A stretch of 64,000 nt of DNA from Sphingomonas hengshuiensis. Lineage in GTDB: Bacteria; Pseudomonadota; Alphaproteobacteria; Sphingomonadales; Sphingomonadaceae. The stretch covers positions 62,001 through 126,000 of the forward strand of contig QFNF01000001.1 of NCBI GenBank assembly GCA_003240755.1. The letters are read 5' to 3'. The notes beneath the pieces were generated by a model. That model did not search any database. It was not told where the DNA came from and was given only the letters and a program-made list of their open reading frames with translations. A program made the position numbers and the translations under genes. This document shows, in pieces, positions 8,738 through 20,287 of the stretch. Numbering within the stretch: the first letter of the stretch is position 1; each line of letters starts with the position of its first letter.

Positions 8738-10012
8738 ATGAACCGTTTTCTGATCGGCATCGCCGGCATCGTCGTGATTCTGGGGATCGCCGTCGCATTG
8801 TCGACCAACCGCCGGGCGATCCGGCCCCGCGTGGTCGGCGCGGCCTTCGCGCTGCAGGTCGGGATCGCGGTGCTGGTGCTCTATACGCCATGGGGCAAGA
8901 ACGTGCTGGGTTTCCTGTCGGGCGGGGTCGCCAACCTGCTGGCCTATGCCAATGCCGGCACGTCGTTCCTGTTCGGGCCGCTCGCCCGGCCCGAAATCGG
9001 CGGGCAGAGCTTCGCGATCGCGGCGCTGCCGGTCATCATCTTCTTCGCCTCGCTGGTGTCGATCCTCTATTATCTGGGGATCATGCAGCTTGTCGTGCGC
9101 TGGATCGGCGGCGGCATCGAGAAGGTGATCGGCGTCAGCAAGGTCGAATCGCTGTGCGCGGCCGCCAACATCTTCGTCGGGCAGAGTGAATCGCCGCTGG
9201 TGATCCGCCCCTATCTGGCGGGCCTTACCCCCGCGCAGCTCTTCACCGTCATGACCAGCGGCATGGCGGGCGTGGCCGGCACGATCCTCGCAGCCTATGC
9301 ATCGATGGGCATCCGCATCGATTTCCTGCTCGCCGCCAGCTTCATGGCGGCGCCGGGCGGCATCCTGATGGCCAAGATCATCATGCCCGACGTGCCCGAG
9401 CCGGTGGCGGGCGAACTGCCGCCGGGCGATGTCGACGGGCCCGGCCGCGAGGCGGCGGCAATCGCGCTGGCCGAAGCGACGCATGACGAGGAACGTCCGG
9501 CCAACATCATCATGGCGGCGGCGCAGGGCGCGCAGACCGGTGTCCGGCTGGCGGTGGCGGTCGGCGCGATGGTGCTGGCGTTCGTCGCGCTGGTGGCGCT
9601 GGCCAACGGGCTGCTCGGCGGGATCGGCAACTGGTTCGGGGTGGCGGACCTGAGCTTCCAGCGGCTGCTCGGCTATGTCTTTGCGCCGGTCATGTATCTG
9701 CTGAACGTGCCGTGGAGCGAGGCGGGGATTGCCGGCGGGCTGTTCGGGCAGAAGGTCGTGCTGAACGAATTCGTCGCGTACATCTCGCTCGGCGAGGCGA
9801 GCGGCCAGTTGTCGACGCGGACGATCGCGATCATCACCTTTGCGCTGTGCGGCTTCGCCAACTTCTCGTCGATCGCGATCCAGATGGCGGTGACGGGCAG
9901 CCTGGCACCCAACCAGCGGCCGGTGATCGCCCGGCTGGGCATCCGCGCGCTGATCGCCGGCAGCCTCGCCAACCTGATGTCGGCGGCGCTGGCGGGGCTG
10001 CTGCTGAGCTGA
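8738..10012 (+). CDS. nupC: Concentrative nucleoside transporter, NupC family
   Basis: 424 residues with many hydrophobic helices. Proton- or sodium-coupled nucleoside uptake at the inner membrane. The CNT signature NIFVGQSESPLV is at residues 144-155. A second conserved stretch reads KVVLNEFVAYISLG, and the helix ALCGFANFSSIAIQ follows. Start MNRFLIGIAG is preceded by CAGGGTAAG, a weak ribosome-binding site that overlaps a perfect palindrome. Length is normal for the family. Confidence 0.93.
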   Translation: MNRFLIGIAGIVVILGIAVALSTNRRAIRPRVVGAAFALQVGIAVLVLYTPWGKNVLGFLSGGVANLLAYANAGTSFLFGPLARPEIGGQSFAIAALPVIIFFASLVSILYYLGIMQLVVRWIGGGIEKVIGVSKVESLCAAANIFVGQSESPLVIRPYLAGLTPAQLFTVMTSGMAGVAGTILAAYASMGIRIDFLLAASFMAAPGGILMAKIIMPDVPEPVAGELPPGDVDGPGREAAAIALAEATHDEERPANIIMAAAQGAQTGVRLAVAVGAMVLAFVALVALANGLLGGIGNWFGVADLSFQRLLGYVFAPVMYLLNVPWSEAGIAGGLFGQKVVLNEFVAYISLGEASGQLSTRTIAIITFALCGFANFSSIAIQMAVTGSLAPNQRPVIARLGIRALIAGSLANLMSAALAGLLLS

Positions 10013-10109
10013 ACCGGACGCGGCATAAACGCCTTGTTTACGGCGCGGACGCTAGACAAAGCCGGAATGCGCCCGGTGCGGCGTGCGGTTGAGTAGCGGG
10101 GACGCGGGC

Positions 10110-10517
10110 ATGAACGACGAACTGATCGATCAGCGGGTGCTGGCGGCGGCGCGCACGGAGCTGGGCGCGAACTTCGTCCGGATCCTCGGGTATTTCCGCG
10201 AGGACGGCGTGAAGTCGGTCCGCGCGATCGAGGCGGCGATGCGCGATCAGAACGCCGCGGCGATGGTGCTGCCCGCGCACACGCTGAAGGGGGAATCGCG
10301 CCAGTTCGGCGCGGAGATGCTGGCCGATCTGGCCGAGGTGATCGAGGCGATCGCGCGCGATTGCGTCGAGAGGCGCGACGTGCCGACCGAGGCGCTGGAG
10401 CATGTCGCGCGGTTGCGCCCCGCCTTCGATGCGACGCTGGCGATGCTCGACCGCGACACCAATCCGCTCGCTACCCGTCGCCCGGCCGGGTTCGGCAAGC
10501 GCCCCGTCGCACTGTAG
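10110..10517 (+). CDS. Orphan Hpt (histidine phosphotransfer) protein
   Basis: 135 residues forming a predicted four-helix Hpt domain. The phosphoacceptor His57 is in the motif AHTLKGESRQFGA. The C-terminus is a short basic tail. It relays phosphate between response-regulator receiver domains. No histidine kinase or response regulator lies beside it, so its partners must be encoded elsewhere. ChpT- or phyR-type systems are not implied by the sequence. The ATG at 10110 gives the best domain fit. Confidence 0.85.
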   Translation: MNDELIDQRVLAAARTELGANFVRILGYFREDGVKSVRAIEAAMRDQNAAAMVLPAHTLKGESRQFGAEMLADLAEVIEAIARDCVERRDVPTEALEHVARLRPAFDATLAMLDRDTNPLATRRPAGFGKRPVAL

Positions 10518-10576
10518 TCTCCAGGGGAGCAGGCGCCGGGGGCCCGGCGGGGTTCCCGCTGTGCTGCCCGCACCAT

Positions 10577-10609
10577 GCCGGCCGGCCACGCGCCACGCGG
10601 CCGGCCGGC
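10577..10609. terminator. Strong bidirectional hairpin between hpt and bacterioferritin genes
   Basis: GCCGGCCGGCC (10577-10587) pairs perfectly with GGCCGGCCGGC (10599-10609) over an 11-base loop, between convergent stops at 10517 and 10614. There is no T-tract. The position and an 11-bp all-GC stem support termination in either direction. Confidence 0.65.
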
Positions 10610-10613
10610 CGGA

Positions 10614-11102
10614 TCAGGCGTGCTTGTCGTATTCGGCGACCGAATTGAGCTGGACGTAGTTCTGCAGCCCCATGCGCTCGATCATCTCGAACTGGGTTTC
10701 CAGCGTGTCGACATGCTCTTCCTCGTTCGACAGGATTTCGGCGAACAGGTCGCGGCTGACGAAATCGCGGATGCTCTCGCAATAGGCGACGGCCTCGCGC
10801 AGTTGCGCCACCGCCTCGACCTCGATCGCGAGGTCGGCCTTGAGCACTTCCTCGACCGTCTCGCCGACGCGCAGGCGGCCGAGCAACTGGAAGTTCGGCA
10901 GGCCGTCGAGGAACAGGATACGCTCGGCCAGCCGGTCGGCGTGCTTCATCTCGTCGATCGATTCGTGGCGTTCGAACTGGGCGAGCTTATGGACGCCCCA
11001 ATGGTCGAGCAGGCGGTAATGCAGCCAATATTGATTGACCGCCGTCAGCTCGTTCCGGAGTGCCTCGTTGAGGAACTCGATAACCCTTGCATCGCCCTTC
11101 AC
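10614..11102 (-). CDS. bfr: Bacterioferritin
   Basis: 162-residue subunit of the heme-containing iron-storage 24-mer. All ferroxidase ligands are present: Glu18, Glu51, His54, Glu94, Glu127 and His130. Met52, the axial heme ligand, is in HESIDEMKH. It oxidises and stores iron in the cytoplasm. The bacterioferritin-associated ferredoxin gene lies 103 bases upstream on the same strand, so storage and release functions are paired. Confidence 0.96.
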   Translation of the reverse strand: MKGDARVIEFLNEALRNELTAVNQYWLHYRLLDHWGVHKLAQFERHESIDEMKHADRLAERILFLDGLPNFQLLGRLRVGETVEEVLKADLAIEVEAVAQLREAVAYCESIRDFVSRDLFAEILSNEEEHVDTLETQFEMIERMGLQNYVQLNSVAEYDKHA

Positions 11103-11205
11103 GTCGTTCGTCCTTCATCTGGTGATGGACGGTCCTTACGCGGTTTGGCGGCGCAGCAACAGCCGAAAAATGGCGGAAATCCGCGGGTTTTGCCAGGTGC
11201 GAACG

Positions 11206-11376
11206 CTATGCAGCCGCACGCTCCGCATCGATAATGGCTCGCGCGAACGGGACGCATTGGCCGCATTTGGCCTGGCATCCCAGCGCGCGATACGCCTGGC
11301 AGGCGCTGTTCGCGCCGCCGCGTGCCGCCGCGCGCACATCGCGTTCCTTCAGGGCATTACAGACGCATACGACCAT
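11206..11376 (-). CDS. bfd: Bacterioferritin-associated ferredoxin
   Basis: A short 56-residue gene. The protein begins MVVCVCNALKERD and ends CQAKCGQCVPFARAIIDAE. Cys4, Cys6, Cys38 and Cys41 match the CxC...CxxC pattern of the [2Fe-2S] BFD-like domain; Cys34 is extra. Bfd reduces bacterioferritin heme to release stored iron. It sits upstream of bfr on the same strand, with a well-formed promoter and a Fur-like inverted repeat ahead of it. Iron-starvation induction is therefore expected. Confidence 0.92.
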   Translation of the reverse strand: MVVCVCNALKERDVRAAARGGANSACQAYRALGCQAKCGQCVPFARAIIDAERAAA

Positions 11377-11402
11377 CTTCGATCCTCGCTCCGACGAGGC
11401 AG

Positions 11403-11453
11403 CTTATAATGGTAGTGAAAGTCGTTCGCAACAACTGTTGCGGATGATTCGCA
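11403..11453 (-). promoter_or_regulatory. bfd promoter with Fur-like box
   Basis: On the minus strand, -35 TTGCGA (11426-11431) and -10 TATAAG (11403-11408) are separated by 17 bases, 27 bases before the bfd start. Just upstream, 11439-11453 reads TGCGAATCATCCGCA on the minus strand. This is a 7-1-7 inverted repeat with one mismatch and resembles alphaproteobacterial Fur boxes. The site adjoins the -35 element, as expected for iron-responsive control. Confidence 0.65.
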
Positions 11454-11458
11454 TCACT

Positions 11459-12703
11459 TCATCGCAGCGGCACGCTCGACCGGACGCGCAGCGTTTGCCA
11501 TTGCCAGCGCGCAAGGCTGCGCCACAGCCATTCGAACGGGCCGTAGCGATAGCGGGCGAGCCACGGCGCGGACCAGGCCAGCATGAGGCCGCACATCGCC
11601 AGCACCGGCAGGTAGAGCGCGGCGCGCGGCCACCGCCCGAACTGGCCGAGGCCCCAGCCGTAGAAGACGAAGCACATCACGATGCTGCTCGCGAGATAGT
11701 TGCTGAGCGCCATCCGCCCGACCGCGGCGAGACGCGCCGCGATCGCCCCGCCGGGCCGGGCCAGCAGCAGGATCGCGGCGGCATAGCCCGGTATCAGGAT
11801 CGCGCGCAGCGGCGGGGCCATCGCGAACGCACCGGCGAGGATCGCGCCGGTGTCGAGCCCGCGCGAGAACATCCACAGGGCAAGGCCGCCATGGCCGGCC
11901 GCGCCGATCCCGATGCCGGTCGCGGCCCATCGGCGCAGCCGGTGGCGGGGCCACGCGCCGGTCAGCATCCCGCTGCGCAGCGCGGCCATGCCGAACAGCA
12001 TATAGCCAAGCGTCTCGAACCCGATGAAGAGGACGTTGAACAGCGTGGTCGGCAGTTCCCCCGCATTGTGATGGAAGATGCCGGCATAGGACCCGCGGAA
12101 CAGCGCGATCTCCCCGGCCAACAGCGCCGGAGCGGGGATGCCGAAGCCGTTCTCGACGTCGCGCAGCCCCTGTATGGCGGCGGGGGTGCGGGCGGCCTCC
12201 ATTGCATGATAGGACAGGACGATCGAGCCGAGGAACAGCCAGGTGATCGCGGCGAACAGGATGCCGAACGCGACCATCCGCCGGACCGAGAGCCTGCGCA
12301 AGGTGTAAGCGACCGCACCGACCAGCGCATAATGCATCAATATGTCGCCCGACCATAGCAGCGTGGCATGGCCGAGGCCGAGGACGAACAGCCATGCCAT
12401 CCGCCGGGAATGGACCGCCGCCGGGTCCGCGCCGCCCGCCTGCGCCCGGTCGACGACCAGCAGCAGCGACGCGCCGAACAGGAACGAGAACAGCCCGCGC
12501 ATCTTTCCGTCGAACGCGACCATCGTCATGGCATAGGCCCACAGGTCCGCCGGACGCTCCAGCCCCCATGCACGGGGGCTGAGCCGGGCAGCATCGGGCA
12601 GCGCGAAGCCGAGGATGTTGACGAACAGGATGCCCATCACCGCCACCCCGCGCACCACGTCGAGCGTGACGATGCGGTCGATGGCGGGGCGGGGGTCGGT
12701 CAT
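11459..12703 (-). CDS. DUF418 family multi-pass membrane protein
   Basis: 414 residues with about ten hydrophobic helices. The N-terminus DRIVTLDVVRGVAVMGILFVN is the conserved opening of the YeiB/DUF418 family. Later signatures are SFLFGASLLLV, FGMAALRSG and the C-terminal GRMALSNYLASSI and FEWLWRSL. DUF418 proteins are related to acyltransferase-3 membrane proteins and their substrates are unknown. The start MTDPRPAIDR was chosen because the upstream extension is proline-rich and not hydrophobic. Confidence 0.88.
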   Translation of the reverse strand: MTDPRPAIDRIVTLDVVRGVAVMGILFVNILGFALPDAARLSPRAWGLERPADLWAYAMTMVAFDGKMRGLFSFLFGASLLLVVDRAQAGGADPAAVHSRRMAWLFVLGLGHATLLWSGDILMHYALVGAVAYTLRRLSVRRMVAFGILFAAITWLFLGSIVLSYHAMEAARTPAAIQGLRDVENGFGIPAPALLAGEIALFRGSYAGIFHHNAGELPTTLFNVLFIGFETLGYMLFGMAALRSGMLTGAWPRHRLRRWAATGIGIGAAGHGGLALWMFSRGLDTGAILAGAFAMAPPLRAILIPGYAAAILLLARPGGAIAARLAAVGRMALSNYLASSIVMCFVFYGWGLGQFGRWPRAALYLPVLAMCGLMLAWSAPWLARYRYGPFEWLWRSLARWQWQTLRVRSSVPLR

Positions 12704-12835
12704 GGCACTTCCCTGCCCGATCGCGCGGGCAGGGGGAAGCGCATCAGGCGGGCGCGGCGGCGGCGGTGCATCGCCGCGGGTTCGGGATGCCCCGGGCGTG
12801 CCGGAGGTCATGCCGGGGGCATGACCGACCCGCGC

Positions 12836-15049
<2,214 letters not shown>

Positions 15050-15290
15050 GGGTCGCCTCTAGCGTGGCAAGCGGGACGGTGCCAGCCGGTTTGTCGCGCA
15101 CCCGCTTGTCACAATCGGGCAATGTTGCGTTGCAAAATTGGTACAGTATTGGAACAAATGTCACATGCGGCATTTATAAGGTTCCGGGATCGCCCATGAT
15201 CGTGGGAACCCATTGGGACGCCAAGCGTCGGTGGCCCGCGTCGCCGAGCTCGGCGTAGCATGGCATCATGCCGAGTAAGGGAGAATCTGA

Positions 15291-15530
15291 ATGGTTTCGA
15301 AGTTTCTGACGGCGATCGCCGCCACGTCGCTGGCCGCAGCGCCGGTCGCCGCCAACGCTGCGCAGAATGCGTCGGCGCTGTCGGTCGCCAAGTCGGTCCG
15401 CGCGACCGCCCCGACCAAGGGTGGCCAGAAGCTGGCCGGCGGCGGCATCGTATTCGCGCTGCTGGCAGCGGCGATCGTTGCAGGCGGCGTCATCATCGCC
15501 GTCGACGACGACGATTCGGACAGCAACTAA
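15291..15530 (+). CDS. Small exported membrane-anchored protein of unknown function
   Basis: 79 residues. A signal peptide (MVSKFLTAIAATSLAAAPVAANA) precedes a short linker, a hydrophobic segment at about residues 51-70 and an acidic C-terminus, VDDDDSDSN. No family is recognised. The ribosome-binding site AAGGGAG (15277-15283) lies 7 bases before the start. A small hairpin CTCGGC/GCCGAG at 15249-15275 occurs just upstream of it and could affect translation. The preceding 240 bases are comparatively AT-rich and probably contain its promoter, for example TTTATAAG near 15174. Confidence 0.7.
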   Translation: MVSKFLTAIAATSLAAAPVAANAAQNASALSVAKSVRATAPTKGGQKLAGGGIVFALLAAAIVAGGVIIAVDDDDSDSN

Positions 15531-15539
15531 GTCCGGTAT

Positions 15540-15566
15540 GGCGGGGCGTCCGTGCGGCGCCCCGCC
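15540..15566. terminator. Bidirectional terminator hairpin
   Basis: GGCGGGGCG (15540-15548) pairs with CGCCCCGCC (15558-15566) over a 9-base loop, followed by ACGCTTTCCC. It lies between convergent stops at 15530 and 15578. Confidence 0.6.
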
Positions 15567-15577
15567 ACGCTTTCCCG

Positions 15578-17182
15578 TCAGCGCGGCGTATCGTCCCGCC
15601 GTTTCCACGCCTGCCACAGCATCAGGCCGAGCAGCGTACCGCCCGCGACGGTACCGCCCACCGCCACCGCGGTGACGACCGGCGATAGGCTGTTATCCGC
15701 CCGGTGCAGATGCGGGCGATGCTTTTTCAGCTTCTTGAGCAGCGGCGTCCGTTCCGACAGCGATTCGAACATCTCTCCCGGACCTTCGGGGTCGAGGATC
15801 TTGTTGTCGGCCAGCCATTCGGTCACTGCATCGAGGTCGGGGATCTCGTAAGGGTGCAGCGCGCGACCCTCCCCGCGCAGTTCCTCGATCGTCGCGATCA
15901 GCGAACCGGTCCGCGCCAGCGTCGATTCGACGTCCTCGCACTCGACCCCCAGATGTTCGGCGATCAGCGAGTTGCGGATACCGGCGATGGTACGGCATTC
16001 GTCGGCATTGGCGCTGCGCGTCGCGTCGATGGTCACGTCGCATTCGGTGTCGAGCCGGAGCGAGCGGTTGTTGAAGTTGGACGAGCCGACCCGCAGCAAC
16101 TGGTCGTCGATCACCGTCACCTTGGCATGGACATAGATCGCGGTGCCGCCGGCGGTGAAGGGATGGTAGAGCCGCAGCCGGTCGTGGCGGTCGCGTTCCT
16201 TCAACGCCTTGAACAGCCGGGCACGGGCCGAATCCATCGCGACGGGTTCCAGCCAGCCTTCGGCCGTGGTCGGGTTGACGATCACGATCTCGGGACCGTC
16301 GGGCTCGTCGAGCCGCCGGGCGATCGCCTCGGCGACCTTGCGCGACGCGAAATACTGGCTTTCGGCGTAGAGGAAGCGTTCGGCGCGGGCGATCAGGTCG
16401 AGATACAGCGTCTCGATCTCGTGCACCGGTTCCTGGTTGGCCATTTCGGGAATGGTGCGCGCGACGGCGACCTCGACATCGGTGAAGTCGGCGTCGAGCC
16501 CGGTCGGCCAGCAGCCGCCGGTGTCGGTCGGCGCGGGCAGTTCCCCGCCACCCGAAATCGCCCAGCGCTGGCGACACATGTCGCCGAGCGCCGCGGCGAC
16601 CGGCCCTTCGAGCGCGGTCGTGACGTCGTGCCATGGCTTGTAGGGGGTGCCGTCGGGTTCGATCCGGCGGGGATCGTCGTCGCGATGTTCGCGCGTGTCC
16701 CAGCGGTCGACGGTCATGTCGATCCCGCCGCAGAACGCGACATCGTCGTCGATCACCACGACCTTCTGATGATGCGATCCGGCGACCGGGTGGTGGCCGT
16801 CGAGGCGCATATGGACCTGCGGGTCCCGGATCCATTTCGCGATGCGGATCAGCGTCCGGCCATGGAACAGCGTCTTGATGGCGCCGGTGTCCCAGCGCAG
16901 GATATGGACCTGCAGCCCCGGCGTGCGGCGGACCAGCCAACTGATGAATTCGCCGACCTTTTCCGGGCCTTCGCTGGCCGGATCGGTCTTGAAGCGGATG
17001 CGCGCGTCGAAATCCCAGCCGATCAGCAATATCTGCTTCTTCGCCTTGAGCATCGCGTCGCGGGCATGGGTGAAATAATTGTCGGCATCGACCAGCACGG
17101 TCGCGCGCGTGGCGCGCTCGATCCGCCAGCAGTTGCGACCCGGTTCGAGCAGGGGGGTGTGACGCGCCATGCGTTCAGCCAT
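15578..17182 (-). CDS. Phospholipase D / cardiolipin synthase-like protein
   Basis: 534 residues with two HKD active sites: HHQKVVVIDDD (His138, Lys140) and VHAKVTVIDDQ (His352, Lys354), the latter followed by GSSNFNNRSL. A C-terminal hydrophobic segment at about residues 503-523 (VVTAVAVGGTVAGGTLLGLM) would anchor it to the membrane, with a short basic tail. The enzyme class transfers or hydrolyses phosphatidyl groups. Whether it makes cardiolipin or hydrolyses phospholipid cannot be told. Start at the first ATG; a second ATG lies 12 bases later. Confidence 0.9.
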   Translation of the reverse strand: MAERMARHTPLLEPGRNCWRIERATRATVLVDADNYFTHARDAMLKAKKQILLIGWDFDARIRFKTDPASEGPEKVGEFISWLVRRTPGLQVHILRWDTGAIKTLFHGRTLIRIAKWIRDPQVHMRLDGHHPVAGSHHQKVVVIDDDVAFCGGIDMTVDRWDTREHRDDDPRRIEPDGTPYKPWHDVTTALEGPVAAALGDMCRQRWAISGGGELPAPTDTGGCWPTGLDADFTDVEVAVARTIPEMANQEPVHEIETLYLDLIARAERFLYAESQYFASRKVAEAIARRLDEPDGPEIVIVNPTTAEGWLEPVAMDSARARLFKALKERDRHDRLRLYHPFTAGGTAIYVHAKVTVIDDQLLRVGSSNFNNRSLRLDTECDVTIDATRSANADECRTIAGIRNSLIAEHLGVECEDVESTLARTGSLIATIEELRGEGRALHPYEIPDLDAVTEWLADNKILDPEGPGEMFESLSERTPLLKKLKKHRPHLHRADNSLSPVVTAVAVGGTVAGGTLLGLMLWQAWKRRDDTPR

Positions 17183-17243
17183 GGCATCCTATCGTGACGG
17201 TTCCAAGCGATTGAAGCGCTTTACGCGGTTTTGTCGCGTCAAA

Positions 17244-17260
17244 GGTCACGAAGGGTCACG
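17244..17260. promoter_or_regulatory. Tandem heptamer upstream of the PLD gene
   Basis: GGTCACG occurs at 17244-17250 and again at 17254-17260, spaced 10 bases, i.e. one helical turn, about 62 bases before the PLD-like start. Read in the direction of transcription it is two CGTGACC boxes. This spacing is typical of response-regulator sites, but no regulator can be named. Confidence 0.3.
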
Positions 17261-17337
17261 CGCGCACGCGATACGCGGGCGGTTGCGCCGGCCGGGCAGC
17301 AGCAGGCAGGAAAACGGTCCGACCCGGAACGGGGGCG

Positions 17338-17673
17338 TTACAGCAGTTCGCGGACGCGTTCGGGCGGGCGGGCGATCAGCGTGCCCCTGGCGGTCTCGAC
17401 GATCGGGCGTTCGATGAGGATCGGATGGGCGGCCATCGCGTCGAGGATCCGCGCGTCGTCGGCGTCCTTCAGCGTTCCGGCTTCGCGCTCGCCCGTGCGC
17501 AACGCATCGCGCGGGGTGAGGTGCGCGCGGGCCAGCAGCGCGGCGAGGGCGTGGCGGGTCAGCGGGGTCTTGAGATATTCGACGATGGTGATGTCGGCGC
17601 CGGCTTCGGTCAGGATCGCCAGCGCGGCGCGGGATTTCGAACAGCGCGGGTTGTGATAGATGGTGGCCTGCAT
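17338..17673 (-). CDS. arsC: Arsenate reductase (glutaredoxin-coupled ArsC family)
   Basis: 111 residues. The catalytic Cys11 is in NPRCSKSRAAL. The arginines that bind arsenate are conserved in context: ALRTGE, IERPIV and RPPERV. This matches true ArsC rather than Spx or YffB. It reduces arsenate to arsenite with glutathione and glutaredoxin. No arsB or arsR is adjacent. The gene follows accC on the same strand after 107 bases. Start MQATIYHNPRC fits the family length exactly; an upstream in-frame extension lacks homology features. Confidence 0.9.
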   Translation of the reverse strand: MQATIYHNPRCSKSRAALAILTEAGADITIVEYLKTPLTRHALAALLARAHLTPRDALRTGEREAGTLKDADDARILDAMAAHPILIERPIVETARGTLIARPPERVRELL

Positions 17674-17780
17674 TTCCGATCCTTTCCGCCAAGTGGCGCC
17701 CGCCCGCCCCGGCGAGGGGGCGGCGGGGGCGACGCGCGCCAGCAGCGCCGCGTTCCCGCCACCCCTTTGCGGGCGGATGG

Positions 17781-19130
17781 TCAGTCGTTCCGGGCCAGCC
17801 AGTCTTCCAGCCACTTGATGGTATAGTCGCCCGCCTGGAATTCCGGATCGTCGAGCAGCGCCTGGTGGAGCGGGATGGTGGTCTTCATCCCCTCGATCAC
17901 GAACTCTTCGAGGGCACGGCGCAGGCGCATCAGGCAGCGTTCGCGCGTGGTGCCATAGACGATCAGCTTGGCGATCATGCTGTCGTAATAAGGCGGCACC
18001 TTGTAGCCGGCGTACAGGCCGCTATCGACGCGGACGTGCATGCCGCCGGGCGCATGGAAATGCTTCACCGTGCCCGGCGACGGCGCGAAGGTGCGCGGGT
18101 CCTCGGCATTGATGCGGCATTCGATCGCGTGGCCGTGAAAGCGGATCTGTTCCTGCTCGCACGACAGGCCGTGCCCTTCCGCGACGCGGATTTGTTCGCG
18201 GACGAGGTCGAGGCCGGTTATCATTTCGGTCACAGGATGTTCAACCTGCAGGCGGGTATTCATCTCGATGAAATAGAATTCGCCGTCTTCCCACAGGAAT
18301 TCGATCGTGCCGGCGCCGCGATAGCCCATGTCGGCCATCGCCCGGGCACAGATCGCGCCCATCCGTTCGCGATCGGCCTGCCCCAGCACGGGCGAGGGCG
18401 CTTCCTCCAGCACCTTCTGGTGGCGGCGTTGCAGCGAGCAGTCGCGCTCGCCCAGATGCACCGCCTTGCCATTGCCGTCGCCGAACACCTGGAATTCGAT
18501 GTGGCGCGGGTTGCCGAGATATTTCTCCATATAGACGGTGGCGTCGCCGAACGCGGCCTTCGCCTCGCTGCCCGCCTGCTGCATCAGCGTTTCGAGGCTG
18601 TCCTCGCCGGCGCACACCTTCATGCCGCGCCCGCCGCCGCCCGACGCGGCCTTGATGATGACCGGATAGCCGATCGAGGCGGCGATCCTTTTGGCTTCGG
18701 CGACGTCGCTGATCGGGCCGTCGGAACCCGGCACCAGCGGCAGGCCGAGCTTGCCCGCGGTCCGCTTCGCCTCGACCTTGTCGCCCATCACCCGGATATG
18801 CTCGGGCTTGGGGCCGACGAAGATCAGGTTGTGCAGCTCGACGATCTCGGCGAACTTGGCGTTTTCCGACAGGAAGCCATAGCCCGGATGGATCGCGTCG
18901 GCGCCGCTGATCTCCGCCGCCGAGATGATGTTGGGGATGTTGAGATAGCTGTCGGTCGCCGAGGGCGGGCCGATGCAGACCGCTTCGTCCGCAAGGCGGA
19001 CGTGCATCGCGTCGGCATCGGCGGTCGAATGGACCGCGACCGTCCTGATCCCCATTTCGTGACAGGCACGGTGGATGCGCAGCGCGATCTCTCCACGATT
19101 GGCGATCAGCAGTTTTTTGATGTCGGGCAT
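17781..19130 (-). CDS. accC: Acetyl-CoA carboxylase, biotin carboxylase subunit
   Basis: 449 residues. ATP-dependent carboxylation of biotin carried by AccB, the first half-reaction of fatty-acid synthesis. N-terminal [14 protein letters not shown], the ATP-grasp glycine loop GGGGRGMK, and the catalytic segment [14 protein letters not shown] are all present. It lies downstream of accB in the aroQ-accB-accC order usual for alphaproteobacteria. A palindromic repeat lies in the 162-base space between accB and accC. Confidence 0.97.
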   Translation of the reverse strand: MPDIKKLLIANRGEIALRIHRACHEMGIRTVAVHSTADADAMHVRLADEAVCIGPPSATDSYLNIPNIISAAEISGADAIHPGYGFLSENAKFAEIVELHNLIFVGPKPEHIRVMGDKVEAKRTAGKLGLPLVPGSDGPISDVAEAKRIAASIGYPVIIKAASGGGGRGMKVCAGEDSLETLMQQAGSEAKAAFGDATVYMEKYLGNPRHIEFQVFGDGNGKAVHLGERDCSLQRRHQKVLEEAPSPVLGQADRERMGAICARAMADMGYRGAGTIEFLWEDGEFYFIEMNTRLQVEHPVTEMITGLDLVREQIRVAEGHGLSCEQEQIRFHGHAIECRINAEDPRTFAPSPGTVKHFHAPGGMHVRVDSGLYAGYKVPPYYDSMIAKLIVYGTTRERCLMRLRRALEEFVIEGMKTTIPLHQALLDDPEFQAGDYTIKWLEDWLARND

Positions 19131-19163
19131 TTTTCGTTCCTAGACCGCTGCACCGCGCCCCGA

Positions 19164-19267
19164 CGTTCGTCCCGAGTAGCCATGGAGCGAAGTCGAAAGG
19201 GCGTATCGCAGGACGGCTGCTTCGATACGGGCCTTCGACAGGCTCAGTCCCTACTCAGCACGAACGG
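19164..19267. repeat. Intergenic palindromic repeat, copy 1 (accB-accC)
   Basis: Begins CGTTCGTCCCGAGTAGC and ends CTACTCAGCACGAACG, so the ends are inverted copies. The interior holds GTATCG and CGATAC inverted arms. The same element occurs at 34476-34584 with similar ends and internal arms GCGTATCG and CGATACGG. It is placed inside a co-directional gene pair, so it could act as a hairpin in the acc transcript. Confidence 0.8.
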
Positions 19268-19292
19268 GGGGTGGGGGCGGGGCACATCGAGA

Positions 19293-19808
19293 TTACTCTA
19301 CCACCACCAGCGGCTGGTCGAATTCGACCGGCTGGCCGTTCGACACGAGGATCTGGGTGACGGTGCCGGCGGCGGGCGCGACGATCGGGTTCATGACCTT
19401 CATCGCCTCGACGATGACCAGCGTGTCGCCGGCGGCGACCTTCTGTCCGACCGTGACGAACGGCCTGGCTTCGGGATTGGCGGCGAGATAGACGGTGCCG
19501 ACCATCGGCGAGGTGACGGGCGGAACGCTGCTGACCGGGGCGATGGCGGCGCCCGCCTCGATCGTGGCCGTCGCCGCGCTGGCGAGCTGCGGGGCGGGCG
19601 GCGGCGCATAGGCCGGGGCATAGCCGGCCGCGGCCTGTACCGGCGCGGGCTTGCGCACCACGCGAACCTTGCGCGCGCCGTCCTCTACCTCGACCTCGGT
19701 CAGGTCGGTTTCGTCGAGTACCTGGGCCAGCGCGCGGACGAGGTCGATGTCGACGCGCATCGCGTGGCTGGTGAACGGCGTTCCTTCACCCTGATTGTCG
19801 TCTGCCAT
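19293..19808 (-). CDS. accB: Acetyl-CoA carboxylase biotin carboxyl carrier protein
   Basis: 171 residues. An N-terminal helical region, an alanine/proline-rich linker (about residues 54-98) and a C-terminal biotinyl domain. The biotinylated Lys137 is in [10 protein letters not shown]. AccB shuttles carboxybiotin between AccC and the carboxyltransferase. The start [10 protein letters not shown] was preferred over one four codons upstream. It is 44 bases downstream of aroQ. Confidence 0.96.
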   Translation of the reverse strand: MADDNQGEGTPFTSHAMRVDIDLVRALAQVLDETDLTEVEVEDGARKVRVVRKPAPVQAAAGYAPAYAPPPAPQLASAATATIEAGAAIAPVSSVPPVTSPMVGTVYLAANPEARPFVTVGQKVAAGDTLVIVEAMKVMNPIVAPAAGTVTQILVSNGQPVEFDQPLVVVE

Positions 19809-19852
19809 TGTAACCCCCAAAAGGTATCTCTGTATAAAAAACCGCGCCCTTG

Positions 19853-20287
19853 TCAGATGCGGGCGGCCGCTTCAAGCGCGACCAGATAGGATGTCGCGCC
19901 GAACCCCGCCACCGTGCCCCGCGCGGCGCGCCCGACATAGCTGATATGGCGGAAGTCTTCGCGGGTGTGCGGATTGGACAGATGGACCTCGATCACGGGG
20001 GTCTTCACCGCCTTGATCGCGTCGTGGAGCGCGATGCTGGTATGGGTGAAGGCGCCGGCGTTGAGCAGCACCGCCTTCGCCCCCTCCGCCTGCGCCTCGT
20101 GCAGCCAGTCGACCAGATGGCCTTCATGGTTCGACTGGCGCAGGTCGATCTGGAGGTCCAGGTCGCGGGCGCGATCCTCCAGCATGCCGGCGATGTCGTC
20201 GAGCGTGTCCGACCCGTAGATGTCGGGTTCGCGCAGGCCGAGCAGGTTCAGGTTGGGACCGTTGAGGACGAAGACGGTGGCGGGCAA
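19853..20287 (-). CDS. aroQ: 3-dehydroquinate dehydratase, type II
   Basis: About 144 residues. Dehydrates 3-dehydroquinate in the shikimate pathway. The N-terminus [21 protein letters not shown] carries the catalytic tyrosine (Tyr24 with this start), and [22 protein letters not shown] and [17 protein letters not shown] are typical. No ATG lies in frame near the expected N-terminus; a TTG at 20287 gives the normal type II length and is proposed as the start. The frame continues upstream to a much longer unrelated stretch that overlaps thiS-thiG and is not coding. Confidence 0.9.
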   Translation of the reverse strand: MPATVFVLNGPNLNLLGLREPDIYGSDTLDDIAGMLEDRARDLDLQIDLRQSNHEGHLVDWLHEAQAEGAKAVLLNAGAFTHTSIALHDAIKAVKTPVIEVHLSNPHTREDFRHISYVGRAARGTVAGFGATSYLVALEAAARI

